A stretch of DNA of 10,553 nt from Burkholderiales bacterium RIFCSPHIGHO2_12_FULL_61_11 (GCA_001770785.1 MERZ01000015.1:673-11225); one strand, 5' to 3'; positions 1 through 7,375 are shown, numbered from the stretch's first letter. Notes: generated by a model from the letters alone, not told the origin. Numbers and translations are program-made.

Positions 1-85
1 TATCGCCGGGCTTGACCAGCAGCTCAATCACCGTTACTTCGTCAAAATCTCCGATGTCAGGAACTTGAATGTCTATCAATGCCAT
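1..85 (-). CDS. aceF: Pyruvate dehydrogenase E2 (dihydrolipoamide acetyltransferase), N-terminal fragment
   Basis: Only the first 28 codons are present; the gene runs off the left edge. The visible residues (MALIDIQVPDIGDFDEVTVI, then ELLVKPGD) match the start of a lipoyl/biotinyl-carrier domain: the VPDIGDF strand, followed by the V-x-VGD/KPGD turn that precedes the lipoylated lysine, which itself lies outside the window. E2 accepts the acetyl group from E1 on its swinging lipoyl arm, passes it to CoA, and forms the core of the cytoplasmic pyruvate dehydrogenase complex. The gene lies 59 bp downstream of aceE on the same strand, so cotranscription is likely. The ATG at 85-83 is preceded by a weak AGAGACA-type ribosome site. 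Other 2-oxo-acid dehydrogenase E2 genes share this domain; the assignment to pyruvate dehydrogenase rests on the aceE neighbour. Confidence 0.9.
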   Translation of the reverse strand, partial: MALIDIQVPDIGDFDEVTVIELLVKPGD

Positions 86-144
86 GTTTGTTTGTCTCTG
101 GTTGCTGTGAGTGTTCAGCTCAAGCTTCTGTTCGGTTTTACGCA

Positions 145-2880
145 TCAAGCGTAAAGAGGATTGATTTTGTCGGCATTGATGCCGTACTTCTGAATCGCTT
201 CAGCCACTTTGGCAACGGGGACGGTACCCTCTTCACTCAGGGCCTTGAGGGCGGCCACCACAATGTAATGACGGTTGATTTCGAAGTGCTCGCGCAGCTT
301 GCTGCGGAAGTCGCTCCGGCCAAAGCCGTCGGTGCCCAGCACTTTGTAGCTGCGTCCTTTTGGAATATAGGAACGAATCTGCTCGGCGTAGGCCTTGATG
401 TAATCGGTCGATGCCACCACCGGGCCGGTGTGCTTTTCAAGCTGCTCGCCGACGAAGGACACGCGTGGCTTGTCAGTCGGGTGCAGCAGATTCCAGCGCT
501 CGGTGTTCTGGCCATCTCTGGCCAGCTCATTGAAGCTCGGGCAGCTCCAGACATCGGCGCCAACGCCCCAGTCTTTTTCAAGCAAGGCCTGCGCCGCGAT
601 GGATTCGCGCAGGATGGAGCCGGAGCCCAGCAACTGCACGCGCGGCGTGAGCTTCACGCCCTCTTTGCAGAGGTACATGCCCTTGATGATCTGCTCTTCG
701 GTGCCGGCTTTGAGGCCCGGCATTGCATAGTTTTCATTAAGCAGCGTGAGGTAAAAATACACGTTGTCCTGCTTTTCCACCATGCGCTTGAGGCCATGGT
801 GCAGGATCACGGCGACTTCGTGCGCGAAGGTCGGGTCGTAGCTGATGCAGTTGGGAATCGTGCCCGCCATGATGTGGCTGTGACCGTCTTCGTGCTGCAG
901 GCCTTCGCCGTTGAGCGTAGTGCGGCCCGAGGTGCCGCCCAGCAGGAAGCCGCGCGCCTGCATGTCCCCGGCCGCCCAGGCCAGGTCGCCGACGCGCTGA
1001 AAACCGAACATGGAGTAATACACATAGAACGGCACCATGATCCGGTTGTTGGTGCTGTAAGAGGTGGCCGCTGCGATCCAGCTGCTCATGCCGCCGGCCT
1101 CGTTGATGCCTTCTTGCAGGATCTGCCCCTTGACGTCTTCCCTGTAGTACATCACCTGGTCTTTATCGACCGGGGTGTATTTCTGGCCCTCGGGGTTGTA
1201 AATGCCGATCTGGCGGAACAGACCCTCCATGCCGAAAGTACGGGCTTCATCCACCAGAATGGGCACCACGCGCGGGCCCAGCGCCTGATCGCGCAACAGC
1301 TGCGTGAGAAAGCGCACATAGGCTTGCGTGGTCGAGATTTCGCGGCCTTCGGCGGTGGGGTCCAGCACCGCCTTGAAGGTTTCAAGCGACGGCACGGCGA
1401 ACTGTTCGTCAGACTTGACGCGGCGGTGCGGCAGGTAGCCGCCGAGCGCCTTGCGGCGCTCGTGCAGGTACTTCATCTCGGGGGTGTCGTCGGCCGGCTT
1501 GTAGAACGGGATATCGGCCAGTTGGCTGTCCGGAATCGGAATGTTGAAACGGTCGCGAAAGGCCTTGACGTCTTCATCGGAGAGCTTTTTGGTCTGATGA
1601 ACAGTATTCCTGCCTTCGCCAATTTTTCCCATGCCAAAACCCTTGACGGTCTTGATCAGCAGCACCGTGGGCTGGCCCGCGTGATGAACGGCCGAATGGA
1701 AGGCCGCATAGACTTTTTTCGAGTCGTGGCCGCCGCGGCGCAGGTTCCAGATGTCGTCGTCGCTCATGTTGGCGACCATCTCCAGCGTACGCGGGTCGCG
1801 GCCAAAGAAATGCTTGCGTACATAGGCCCCGTCATTCGCCTTGAAAGCCTGATAGTCACCGTCGTTGGTCTCCATCATGATCTTGCGCAAGGCACCTTCC
1901 TTATCGCGCGCCAGCAGCGGATCCCAGCTGCTGCCCCAGAGCAGCTTGATGACGTTCCAGCCGGCGCCGCGGAAGTTACCTTCAAGCTCCTGGACAATCT
2001 TGCCGTTGCCACGTACCGGGCCATCGAGCCGCTGCAAATTGCAGTTGATGACAAAAATCAGGTTGTCGAGCTTTTCACGGGCCGCCAGGCCGATGGCGCC
2101 CAAGGATTCAACCTCGTCCATCTCGCCGTCGCCGCAGAACACCCAGACCTTGCGGTTTTCAGTGTTGGCAAGGCCGCGGGCGTGCAGGTATTTGAGGAAA
2201 CGCGCCTGGTAAATCGCCATCAGCGGGCCCAGACCCATGGACACCGTGGGGAATTGCCAGAACTCGGGCATCAGTTTGGGATGCGGGTAGCTTGAAAGGC
2301 CCTTGCCTCCGACTTCCTGGCGGAAGTTGAGCAATTGCTCTTCAGTCAGGCGACCTTCAAGGTAAGCACGGGCATAAACACCCGGCGACACGTGACCCTG
2401 AATGTAAAGGCAATCGCCGCCATGATTTTCGCTTTCAGCATGCCAAAAATGGTTGAAGCCGGCACCAAACATGCTGGCCAGCGAGGCAAACGAGCCAATG
2501 TGCCCGCCCAGGTCACCGCCGTCAGCCGGGTGCAAGCGGTTGGCTTTCACCACCATGGCCATGGCGTTCCATCGCATGTAAGCGCGAAGGCGCTTTTCAA
2601 ATTCAAGATTCCCAGGTGAGCGCTCTTCCTGGTCGGGCTCGATCGTGTTCACATAGCCAGTGTTGGCCGAAAACGGCATGTTAATGCTGTTCTGGCGGGC
2701 ATGCTCGATCAGTTGCTCCAAGAGAAAGTGGGCGCGCTCCGGACCTTCACTCTCAATCACCGCCGACAGTGCATCCATCCACTCGCGAGTTTCCTGCGTG
2801 TCTTTGTCCAGCGCCTCGTTGGCTGCGGCGTGCAGGTTATTGACACCTGAATCATTTGCTTCGTTAGGATTGGCAGCCAT
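145..2880 (-). CDS. aceE: Pyruvate dehydrogenase E1 component, homodimeric type
   Basis: This encodes 911 aa, slightly longer than the roughly 887-aa E. coli AceE. E1 uses thiamine diphosphate (ThDP) to decarboxylate pyruvate and reductively acetylate the lipoyl arm of E2, the step joining glycolysis to the TCA cycle. Motifs seen: GGHIGSFAS (about 126-134) and QGHVSPGVYAR (161-171), which carry active-site histidines in the family; the ThDP/Mg motif GDGEMDE (250-256) ending in NCNLQ (279-283); the active-site loop NTVHQTKKL (425-433); and EGINEAGG (590-597). The sequence is alignable with AceE over its whole length with no frameshift. I chose the ATG at 2880 over one 13 codons upstream because an AGGAGA ribosome site sits 5 nt before it and the MAANPNEAND start is better placed. 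aceF follows after 59 bp. A divergent sensor kinase lies upstream. A 738-codon open frame on the other strand is a shadow of this gene. Confidence 0.97.
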   Translation of the reverse strand: MAANPNEANDSGVNNLHAAANEALDKDTQETREWMDALSAVIESEGPERAHFLLEQLIEHARQNSINMPFSANTGYVNTIEPDQEERSPGNLEFEKRLRAYMRWNAMAMVVKANRLHPADGGDLGGHIGSFASLASMFGAGFNHFWHAESENHGGDCLYIQGHVSPGVYARAYLEGRLTEEQLLNFRQEVGGKGLSSYPHPKLMPEFWQFPTVSMGLGPLMAIYQARFLKYLHARGLANTENRKVWVFCGDGEMDEVESLGAIGLAAREKLDNLIFVINCNLQRLDGPVRGNGKIVQELEGNFRGAGWNVIKLLWGSSWDPLLARDKEGALRKIMMETNDGDYQAFKANDGAYVRKHFFGRDPRTLEMVANMSDDDIWNLRRGGHDSKKVYAAFHSAVHHAGQPTVLLIKTVKGFGMGKIGEGRNTVHQTKKLSDEDVKAFRDRFNIPIPDSQLADIPFYKPADDTPEMKYLHERRKALGGYLPHRRVKSDEQFAVPSLETFKAVLDPTAEGREISTTQAYVRFLTQLLRDQALGPRVVPILVDEARTFGMEGLFRQIGIYNPEGQKYTPVDKDQVMYYREDVKGQILQEGINEAGGMSSWIAAATSYSTNNRIMVPFYVYYSMFGFQRVGDLAWAAGDMQARGFLLGGTSGRTTLNGEGLQHEDGHSHIMAGTIPNCISYDPTFAHEVAVILHHGLKRMVEKQDNVYFYLTLLNENYAMPGLKAGTEEQIIKGMYLCKEGVKLTPRVQLLGSGSILRESIAAQALLEKDWGVGADVWSCPSFNELARDGQNTERWNLLHPTDKPRVSFVGEQLEKHTGPVVASTDYIKAYAEQIRSYIPKGRSYKVLGTDGFGRSDFRSKLREHFEINRHYIVVAALKALSEEGTVPVAKVAEAIQKYGINADKINPLYA

Positions 2881-2885
2881 TTTTT

Positions 2886-2892
2886 GTCTCCT
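2886..2892 (-). promoter_or_regulatory. Ribosome binding site that sets the aceE start
   Basis: On the minus strand the sequence reads AGGAGAC, 5 nt before the ATG at 2880. This is a near-consensus Shine-Dalgarno. It would lie inside the coding region if the longer in-frame start at 2919 were used, which argues for the shorter 911-aa protein. Confidence 0.8.
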
Positions 2893-2912
2893 GAATAAAC
2901 ACTTGTTAAGTT

Positions 2913-2934
2913 GCAACACAACCCACCGGGTTGC
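2913..2934 (-). other. Inverted repeat / possible hairpin in the aceE leader
   Basis: CAACCC (2919-2924) and GGGTTG (2928-2933) form a perfect 6-bp inverted repeat around a 3-bp centre, 39-53 bases before the aceE start. A second, competing pairing is possible between GCAAC (2913-2917) and GTTGC (2930-2934). The 6-3-6 geometry resembles a dimeric repressor site, but the half-sites do not match the PdhR box (TTGGT-n3-ACCAA), so I do not name a regulator. It could equally be a leader-RNA hairpin. Its function is inference. Confidence 0.35.
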
Positions 2935-2946
2935 CCAAAAAGTCTG

Positions 2947-2970
2947 TTTCTAAAACGTGTTTTGAAAACG
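2947..2970. promoter_or_regulatory. Nested palindrome, candidate operator between aceE and the sensor kinase
   Basis: AAAAC (2952-2956), GTTTT (2959-2963) and AAAAC (2965-2969) make two overlapping inverted repeats: AAAAC-gt-GTTTT, and GTTTT-g-AAAAC. Outer TTTC (2947-2950) and GAAA (2964-2967) extend the first repeat to nine bases per arm if one base (T2951) is skipped. Such phased half-sites are typical of protein-binding operators. The position is about 70-90 bases upstream of aceE and just downstream of a possible aceE -10 box, so a bound protein could block that promoter. No known regulator consensus is recognised. AT-rich sequence produces such symmetry by chance fairly often, so confidence is limited. 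Confidence 0.35.
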
Positions 2971-2973
2971 AAT

Positions 2974-3002
2974 ATTAGATTCAAGTCTCTAGTTTCTCAT
3001 AA
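2974..3002 (-). promoter_or_regulatory. Candidate sigma-70 promoter for aceE
   Basis: On the minus strand TTATGA (3002-2997; 3 of 6 matches to the -35 consensus) and TCTAAT (2979-2974; 5 of 6 matches to the -10) are 17 bases apart. They lie in the AT-rich part of the intergenic region. Transcription would start near 2967, giving a leader of about 87 nt. The -35 is poor, so this is a weak prediction. Confidence 0.25.
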
Positions 3003-3014
3003 TATTTATTAAAT

Positions 3015-3042
3015 TTCAAATTGCGCTTAGTGATTTCATAAT
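3015..3042 (+). promoter_or_regulatory. Candidate sigma-70 promoter for the sensor kinase operon
   Basis: TTCAAA (3015-3020; 4 of 6) and CATAAT (3037-3042; 5 of 6) are 16 bases apart, with AT-rich sequence upstream. The start would be near 3049, leaving a leader of about 110 nt that includes a CCTGC/GCAGG hairpin (3118-3132, 5-bp stem and 5-nt loop). This is the best plus-strand promoter-like sequence in the divergent region, but it is a prediction by eye. Confidence 0.3.
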
Positions 3043-3160
3043 ACGATATAGACCCACAACCATTTGCGCTTCGCTACCGCTGGCGCCTTGGAAACTGTGC
3101 CTAAAAATAGGGCGCGGCCTGCTTGGCGCAGGTATCTCACTTAAACTGCAGACTTCCCGT

Positions 3161-5728
3161 ATGTTTAAACAAGTCCCCTCTTCGGCGCCAGCCACAGTCA
3201 GGCCCGCCTCCCGCCTTCCCTGGCGCCACTGGTGGCGCAAGCAGTCGCCAGCGCGGCAAGACCGTTTCATCACATTGGGGCCACTGTTGGCTGTCGTGCT
3301 ATTCCTGGCCGCTGTCATTGCCGCATTCGGCTACCTGCGCATTGAAGAGATAGACCGCGAGCAGCAAGCCGTCAAGCGCGATGTCGAGTACGCCCAGCAA
3401 CGGCTGCGCTTGCGTCTGCTCGAAAGGCAGGAGCAGCTCATGCGCGTCGGCCGCGATGTATCGAACAAAGAGGTTGACACCGAAGAGTTCATCATCCAGG
3501 CCGAAGCGCTGGTCAATCAGTATCCGGAGCTAATGGCGGTGAGCTGGGTGGACAGCAAACGCCGCATCAAGGTCACCTACGTTTCGCCCAGCGCCAACGC
3601 CAGCCAGCAGCGCGCGGCAGGCGAGCAGCTCAAGATCGGCGCGACGGACGACAGCTATGAACTGGCGCGCGACCTTCGGCAACCGGTCTATTCCCGACCC
3701 ATTGTGGCCAAGGAGTCCAGCGGCTATAACGCGCCTACGCTGCAATTGCAGGTGCCGCTTGATGACCAGGGCAAGTTTTCCGGCGTCATCATGGGCGAAT
3801 ATTCGATTGACGGTTTGTTGCGCTTTGGCGTGCCTACCGAGGTCACGGCCAAGTATGCGGTGACGCTGGTGGACGATAAAAATCGGGTGCTGGCGGGCAA
3901 CTTGCCACCGCCGAAAACCCGCGCGGCCCGCCTGCTCCCTTGGACCGATGACGCTGCCGCGTACGAAATACCCGTCTCACCCGTGGGGAATGGCCTGCTG
4001 ATCCGGGCCGAAGGCTATCGCGCCTCGCTCGGTGTGGTGGGCAGCGGCTTTTTCTGGCTCGTCAGCGCCCTGAGCGCCCTGACGGTCTGGATGCTGCTGG
4101 GAACCTGGCGCCACACCCGCCGACGGGTGCAGGCCCAGGAGGCGCTGATTTACGAAACCAACTTTCGCCGCGCTATGGAAAACTCCATGCTCACCGGCAT
4201 GCGCGTGCTTGATTTGCAGGGCCGCATCACCTATGTCAACCCGGCTTTCTGCCAGATGACTGGCCTGACCGAAGGAGACTTGGTGGGCCGCACGCCGCCT
4301 TTTCCCCATTGGCCAGAGGCCGACATTGCGACCTCAAGTGCGCGACTGGACGACGAATTGCACGGCCGGACACCGCCCGGCGGTTTCGAGGTTCGGGTCA
4401 AGCGCAAGAATGGACAGATATTTGACGCCCGCATGTACGTGTCGCCGCTGATTGATCCGCGTGGACAGCAAACCGGCTGGATGACGTCGATGACCGATAT
4501 CACCGAGCCCAAACGTATTCGCGAAGAGCTGTCGGCCTCTTATGAACGTTTCACCACGGTGCTCGAAGGACTTGATGCGGCCGTCTCCGTGGCACCGCTG
4601 GGTAGCGAAGAGCTGCTGTTTGCCAACAAGCTGTACCGCTCCTGGTTTGGTGGTGAAGTATCCGGCCACATGAACCTGATTGCCCAGGCCGGTGTGCCAG
4701 CCGCGACACCTACCGGCGATGCGCTGGACGCGGTCGATGGACTGGCCGGTTTGCCTACCGACACGCTCACCGCGGCCCAGTCAGAAAACGCCGAGATCTT
4801 TGTCCCCGAGTTGGCGAAATGGCTGGAAGTGCGTTCGCGTTACCTGACTTGGGTGGATGGCCGTCTGGCGCAGATGATGATTGCCACCGACATCACGCCG
4901 CGGCGTGATGCGGAAGAGCAAGCCGCCCAGCAAAACGAACGCGCCCAGACCGCCAGCCGCCTTATCACCATGGGTGAAATGGCGTCAAGCGTGGCCCACG
5001 AACTCAACCAGCCGCTGACGGCCATCAACAACTATTGCAATGGCATGGTGTCACGCATCAAGGGCCAGCAAATCAGTAACGAAGACCTGCTGGTCGCGCT
5101 TGAAAAAACCGCCCGGCAAGCACACCGTGCCGGGCAGATCATCCAGCGCATTCGCTCGTTTGTGAAACGCAGCGAACCCAACCGTGCGCAAGCCGATGTC
5201 GCCACGATGACAAGCAACGCGATGGAACTGGCCGAGATAGAACTCAGGCGCCACCATGTGCGGCTGAGCCACTACATTGCGGCGCGCTTGCCCAATCTCC
5301 TGGTGGATCGGATTCTGATCGAGCAGGTGCTGATCAACCTGATGAAAAATGCGGCTGAATCGATTGCGCAGGCCAACCTGCCAGCGGCGCGCCGCAGCGT
5401 TGAATTGCGCGTGGTGCCCAAGCAGATCGAAGAACAGAGCGTGGTGGAGTTTTCGGTGCTCGATTCGGGCCACGGCCTGTCACCCGAAGTCATGACCCGA
5501 CTGTTTGAAGCTTTCTATTCAACCAAGGCCGAGGGCATGGGCATTGGCCTGAAATTGTGCCGCAGCATTGTTGAATCTCACCAGGGCAGGATGGAAGCTG
5601 TCAACCTCTACAATGGGGGCGAAGTAGTGGGGTGCCGGTTTTCTTTCTGGATTCCCGTGGCAGCCCTGCTTTCACCAGCAATGCCTGCTATCGATGGCGT
5701 AGCGGTCAACGACGCTGGCATTCGCTGA
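3161..5728 (+). CDS. Membrane-bound PAS sensor histidine kinase (FixL/TtrS-like, HPK4-type)
   Basis: The 855-aa protein has a basic, proline-rich N-terminal tail, a membrane helix at about 38-58, a periplasmic region of about 230 residues (59-290), a second helix at about 293-314, and two PAS domains. PAS1 is about 333-452 (RITYVNPAFCQMTG, ending MTSMTDITEPKR); PAS2 is about 460-583 (ELLFANKLYRSWFG, ending MIATDITPRRDAEEQ). The kinase core follows: H-box SSVAHELNQPLTAI with phospho-acceptor His613, N-box EQVLINLMKNAAES (Asn730), G1 DSGHG (768-772) and G2 EGMGIGL (791-797). It should autophosphorylate on His613 and pass phosphate to the regulator encoded 40 bp downstream. The periplasmic part looks Cache/PDC- or CHASE-like (paired strands around YSRPIV and IMGEYSIDGLL), but the ligand is unknown. 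Neither PAS shows a heme-pocket signature I recognise, so this is not simply FixL. The ATG at 3161 lacks a clear ribosome site; it is the only start that keeps the first membrane helix with a plausible N-terminus. Confidence 0.9.
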   Translation: MFKQVPSSAPATVRPASRLPWRHWWRKQSPARQDRFITLGPLLAVVLFLAAVIAAFGYLRIEEIDREQQAVKRDVEYAQQRLRLRLLERQEQLMRVGRDVSNKEVDTEEFIIQAEALVNQYPELMAVSWVDSKRRIKVTYVSPSANASQQRAAGEQLKIGATDDSYELARDLRQPVYSRPIVAKESSGYNAPTLQLQVPLDDQGKFSGVIMGEYSIDGLLRFGVPTEVTAKYAVTLVDDKNRVLAGNLPPPKTRAARLLPWTDDAAAYEIPVSPVGNGLLIRAEGYRASLGVVGSGFFWLVSALSALTVWMLLGTWRHTRRRVQAQEALIYETNFRRAMENSMLTGMRVLDLQGRITYVNPAFCQMTGLTEGDLVGRTPPFPHWPEADIATSSARLDDELHGRTPPGGFEVRVKRKNGQIFDARMYVSPLIDPRGQQTGWMTSMTDITEPKRIREELSASYERFTTVLEGLDAAVSVAPLGSEELLFANKLYRSWFGGEVSGHMNLIAQAGVPAATPTGDALDAVDGLAGLPTDTLTAAQSENAEIFVPELAKWLEVRSRYLTWVDGRLAQMMIATDITPRRDAEEQAAQQNERAQTASRLITMGEMASSVAHELNQPLTAINNYCNGMVSRIKGQQISNEDLLVALEKTARQAHRAGQIIQRIRSFVKRSEPNRAQADVATMTSNAMELAEIELRRHHVRLSHYIAARLPNLLVDRILIEQVLINLMKNAAESIAQANLPAARRSVELRVVPKQIEEQSVVEFSVLDSGHGLSPEVMTRLFEAFYSTKAEGMGIGLKLCRSIVESHQGRMEAVNLYNGGEVVGCRFSFWIPVAALLSPAMPAIDGVAVNDAGIR

Positions 5729-5744
5729 GATCATTTCCAGGAAA

Positions 5745-5755
5745 AGTAGTCTACT
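5745..5755. other. Short palindrome before the response regulator
   Basis: AGTAG (5745-5749) and CTACT (5751-5755) are a perfect inverted repeat around a single T, in the 40-bp gap between kinase and regulator genes and immediately before the regulator's ribosome site (5756-5762). It could form a small hairpin affecting regulator translation, or be chance. No function is claimed. Confidence 0.25.
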
Positions 5756-5768
5756 GAGAAGGTATGGC

Positions 5769-6395
5769 ATGAGCTTGATTCCGAAAAAAGGTAACGTCTA
5801 CGTCATTGACGACGACGAGGGCGTGCGCGACTCCCTGCAATGGTTGCTCGAAGGCAAGGATTACCGTGTGCGCTGCTACGACTCGGCTGAAACTTTTCTG
5901 AGCCGCTACGACGCGCGCGAAGTGGCTTGTCTGATTGTTGACATCCGCATGGGCGGCATGACCGGTTTGGAGTTGCAAGACCGACTGGTTGAACGCAAGC
6001 CGCCGCTGCCGCTCGTTTTCATCACCGGCCACGGCGATGTCCCCATGGCCGTGGACACCATGAAAAAAGGTGCGGTGGATTTTATTCAGAAGCCATTTCA
6101 GGAAGAAGCGCTGGTCAATCTGGTCGAGCGCATGCTGGAGCAGGCCAAGGACGCCTTCAGCGAGCACCAGCAGTCCGCCAGCCGGGACGCCCTATTGGCC
6201 AAGCTCACCTCGCGCGAAGCGCAGGTGCTTGAGCGCATCGTCGCAGGCCGACTGAACAAGCAAATTGCCGACGACCTGGCGATCAGCATCAAAACGGTGG
6301 AAGCGCACCGCGCCAACATCATGGAAAAGCTGGGTGCCAATACCGTGGCCGATCTGCTCAAGATCGCCCTGGGCTCCAACACCCTCAAAGCCTGA
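5769..6395 (+). CDS. FixJ/LuxR-family response regulator
   Basis: The 208-aa protein has a receiver domain at about 8-125. The acidic pocket is DDD (14-16), the phospho-acceptor is Asp58 in LIVDIRM, the switch Thr86 lies in FITGHGD, and Lys108 lies in QKPF. A short linker leads to a LuxR-type helix-turn-helix at about 145-203 (LTSREAQVLERIVAG, then NKQIADDLAISIKTVEAHRA). This is the FixJ/TtrR/NarL-like plan: phosphorylation by the upstream kinase should promote DNA binding and transcription control. The gene follows the kinase by 40 bp and has a GAGAAGG ribosome site 6 nt before the ATG at 5769. An ATG at 5764 opens only a two-codon frame (ATG GCA TGA) overlapping the real start and is not a credible start. 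The target genes are not known; the divergent aceE promoter and the operon's own promoter are the nearest candidates. Confidence 0.93.
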   Translation: MSLIPKKGNVYVIDDDEGVRDSLQWLLEGKDYRVRCYDSAETFLSRYDAREVACLIVDIRMGGMTGLELQDRLVERKPPLPLVFITGHGDVPMAVDTMKKGAVDFIQKPFQEEALVNLVERMLEQAKDAFSEHQQSASRDALLAKLTSREAQVLERIVAGRLNKQIADDLAISIKTVEAHRANIMEKLGANTVADLLKIALGSNTLKA

Positions 6396-6410
6396 ACGTC
6401 CGGATCTCTT

Positions 6411-6479
6411 TTTACTACTTTTCTAATAGCTAATTAAGCCTTTGTTTACTGGGCTAAATGGCATTCTTACCTGCAAACC
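6411..6479. repeat. AT-rich intergenic sequence resembling a degenerate Comamonadaceae intergenic repeat
   Basis: The gap between the response regulator and folD is AT-rich compared with the genes on either side. It contains, in order, a TTTTTACTACTTTT block, AATAGCT (6425-6431), AAGCC (6436-6440), GGGCT (6451-6455) and a TGGCATTCTT block. AGCC (6437-6440) can pair with GGCT (6452-6455). As I recall, many Comamonadaceae genomes carry a dispersed intergenic repeat in the order TACTAT, AATAGCTGCTAGCGCTT, AAGCGCTAGAGGCC, ATTTTT; the order of blocks here fits a decayed copy. This rests on memory and would need a genome self-search. No convincing promoter or terminator is seen in the gap. Confidence 0.35.
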
Positions 6480-6488
6480 AGAAAACAT

Positions 6489-7343
6489 ATGACTGCACAG
6501 CTGATTGACGGCACCACCCTCTCCAAACAACTTCGGGCTGAAGTCGCCCAGCGCGCGTCCACCCTTCGCGCGCGAGGCATCACGCCCGGCCTGGCCGTCA
6601 TACAGGTCGGCGAAAATCCGGCCAGCCAGGTCTATGTGCGCAGCAAGGTCAAAGCCTGCGAAGACAACGGGCTGCATTCGGTGCTGGAGCATTATCCGGT
6701 CACGCTTTCCGAGGCCGAATTACTGGCACGTATCGACGCATTGAACAAAGACCCGGCAATTCATGGCATCCTGGTTCAGCTTCCGCTGCCGCCGCATATC
6801 AACGCGCAAGAAGTCATTCAAGCGATTTCGCCAGCCAAGGATGTCGACGGTTTTCACGTCACCAACGCTGGCGCACTGATGGTCGGCCAGCCCGGTTTTT
6901 GGCCCTGCACGCCTTACGGTTGCATGAAGATGTTGGAGAGCATTGGCTACAACTTGCGTGGCAAGCATGCCGTGGTGATCGGCCGCAGCAACATCGTCGG
7001 CAAGCCGATGGCCTTGATGCTGCTGCAAAAAAATGCCACCGTGACCATTTGCCATAGCGCCACCCAGGACCTCAAAGCCATGACGCTGCAGGCGGATGTC
7101 ATCATTGCAGCGGTCGGCAAGCAAAAGGTGTTGACCGCCGACATGGTCAAACCGGGCGCGGTGGTGATTGACGTCGGCATGAATCGCAACGACGAAGGCA
7201 AGCTCTGCGGCGACGTGGATTTCGACGGCGTCAGGCAAGTCGCCGGCTACATCACACCCGTTCCCGGCGGCGTCGGACCCATGACCATCACCATGCTGCT
7301 GTTCAACACGCTGGAAGCCGCTGAGCGTTCCTCGGCTTGCTGA
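6489..7343 (+). CDS. folD: Bifunctional methylenetetrahydrofolate dehydrogenase/cyclohydrolase
   Basis: The 284-aa protein has the normal family length. FolD oxidises 5,10-methylene-THF with NADP and hydrolyses the product to 10-formyl-THF, supplying one-carbon units for purines and formyl-Met-tRNA in the cytoplasm. Motifs seen: YVRSK (49-53), with the catalytic Tyr49 and Lys53; GILVQLPLP (93-101); KDVDGFH (117-123), whose first Asp is the substrate-binding acid; the nucleotide-binding signature GRSNIVGKP (165-173); and the C-terminal [10 protein letters not shown] signature (258-267). It follows the two-component pair on the same strand after 93 bp. The ATG at 6489 has only a weak ribosome site, but it gives the expected N-terminus ([16 protein letters not shown]). 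The gene converges on the DUF4149 gene, with a hairpin repeat between them. There is no sign that the upstream regulators control folate metabolism; shared transcription is possible but not shown. Confidence 0.97.
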   Translation: MTAQLIDGTTLSKQLRAEVAQRASTLRARGITPGLAVIQVGENPASQVYVRSKVKACEDNGLHSVLEHYPVTLSEAELLARIDALNKDPAIHGILVQLPLPPHINAQEVIQAISPAKDVDGFHVTNAGALMVGQPGFWPCTPYGCMKMLESIGYNLRGKHAVVIGRSNIVGKPMALMLLQKNATVTICHSATQDLKAMTLQADVIIAAVGKQKVLTADMVKPGAVVIDVGMNRNDEGKLCGDVDFDGVRQVAGYITPVPGGVGPMTITMLLFNTLEAAERSSAC

Positions 7344-7375
7344 TACGGGATGGGTGCGGGTGGCGTGTACAGACA

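Noticed and set aside
79..2295. A 738-codon open frame on the plus strand opposite aceE.
   Set aside because: It is antisense to an unmistakable aceE, its product shows no recognisable domain, and long antisense frames are expected opposite GC-rich codons. Only its length is notable.
2919..2933. PdhR operator upstream of aceE.
   Set aside because: The geometry is similar, but the half-sites (CAACCC/GGGTTG) do not match TTGGT/ACCAA, so the symmetry is reported without a regulator name.
2881..3160. A small gene or regulatory RNA gene in the divergent intergenic region.
   Set aside because: Open frames here are short, lack ribosome sites and overlap gene starts; no terminator-ended RNA unit is visible.
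3161..5728. Assigning the kinase as FixL, the heme oxygen sensor.
   Set aside because: It has a large periplasmic domain and two PAS domains in which I cannot see a heme-pocket histidine signature. Only the kinase class and partner type resemble FixL/FixJ.
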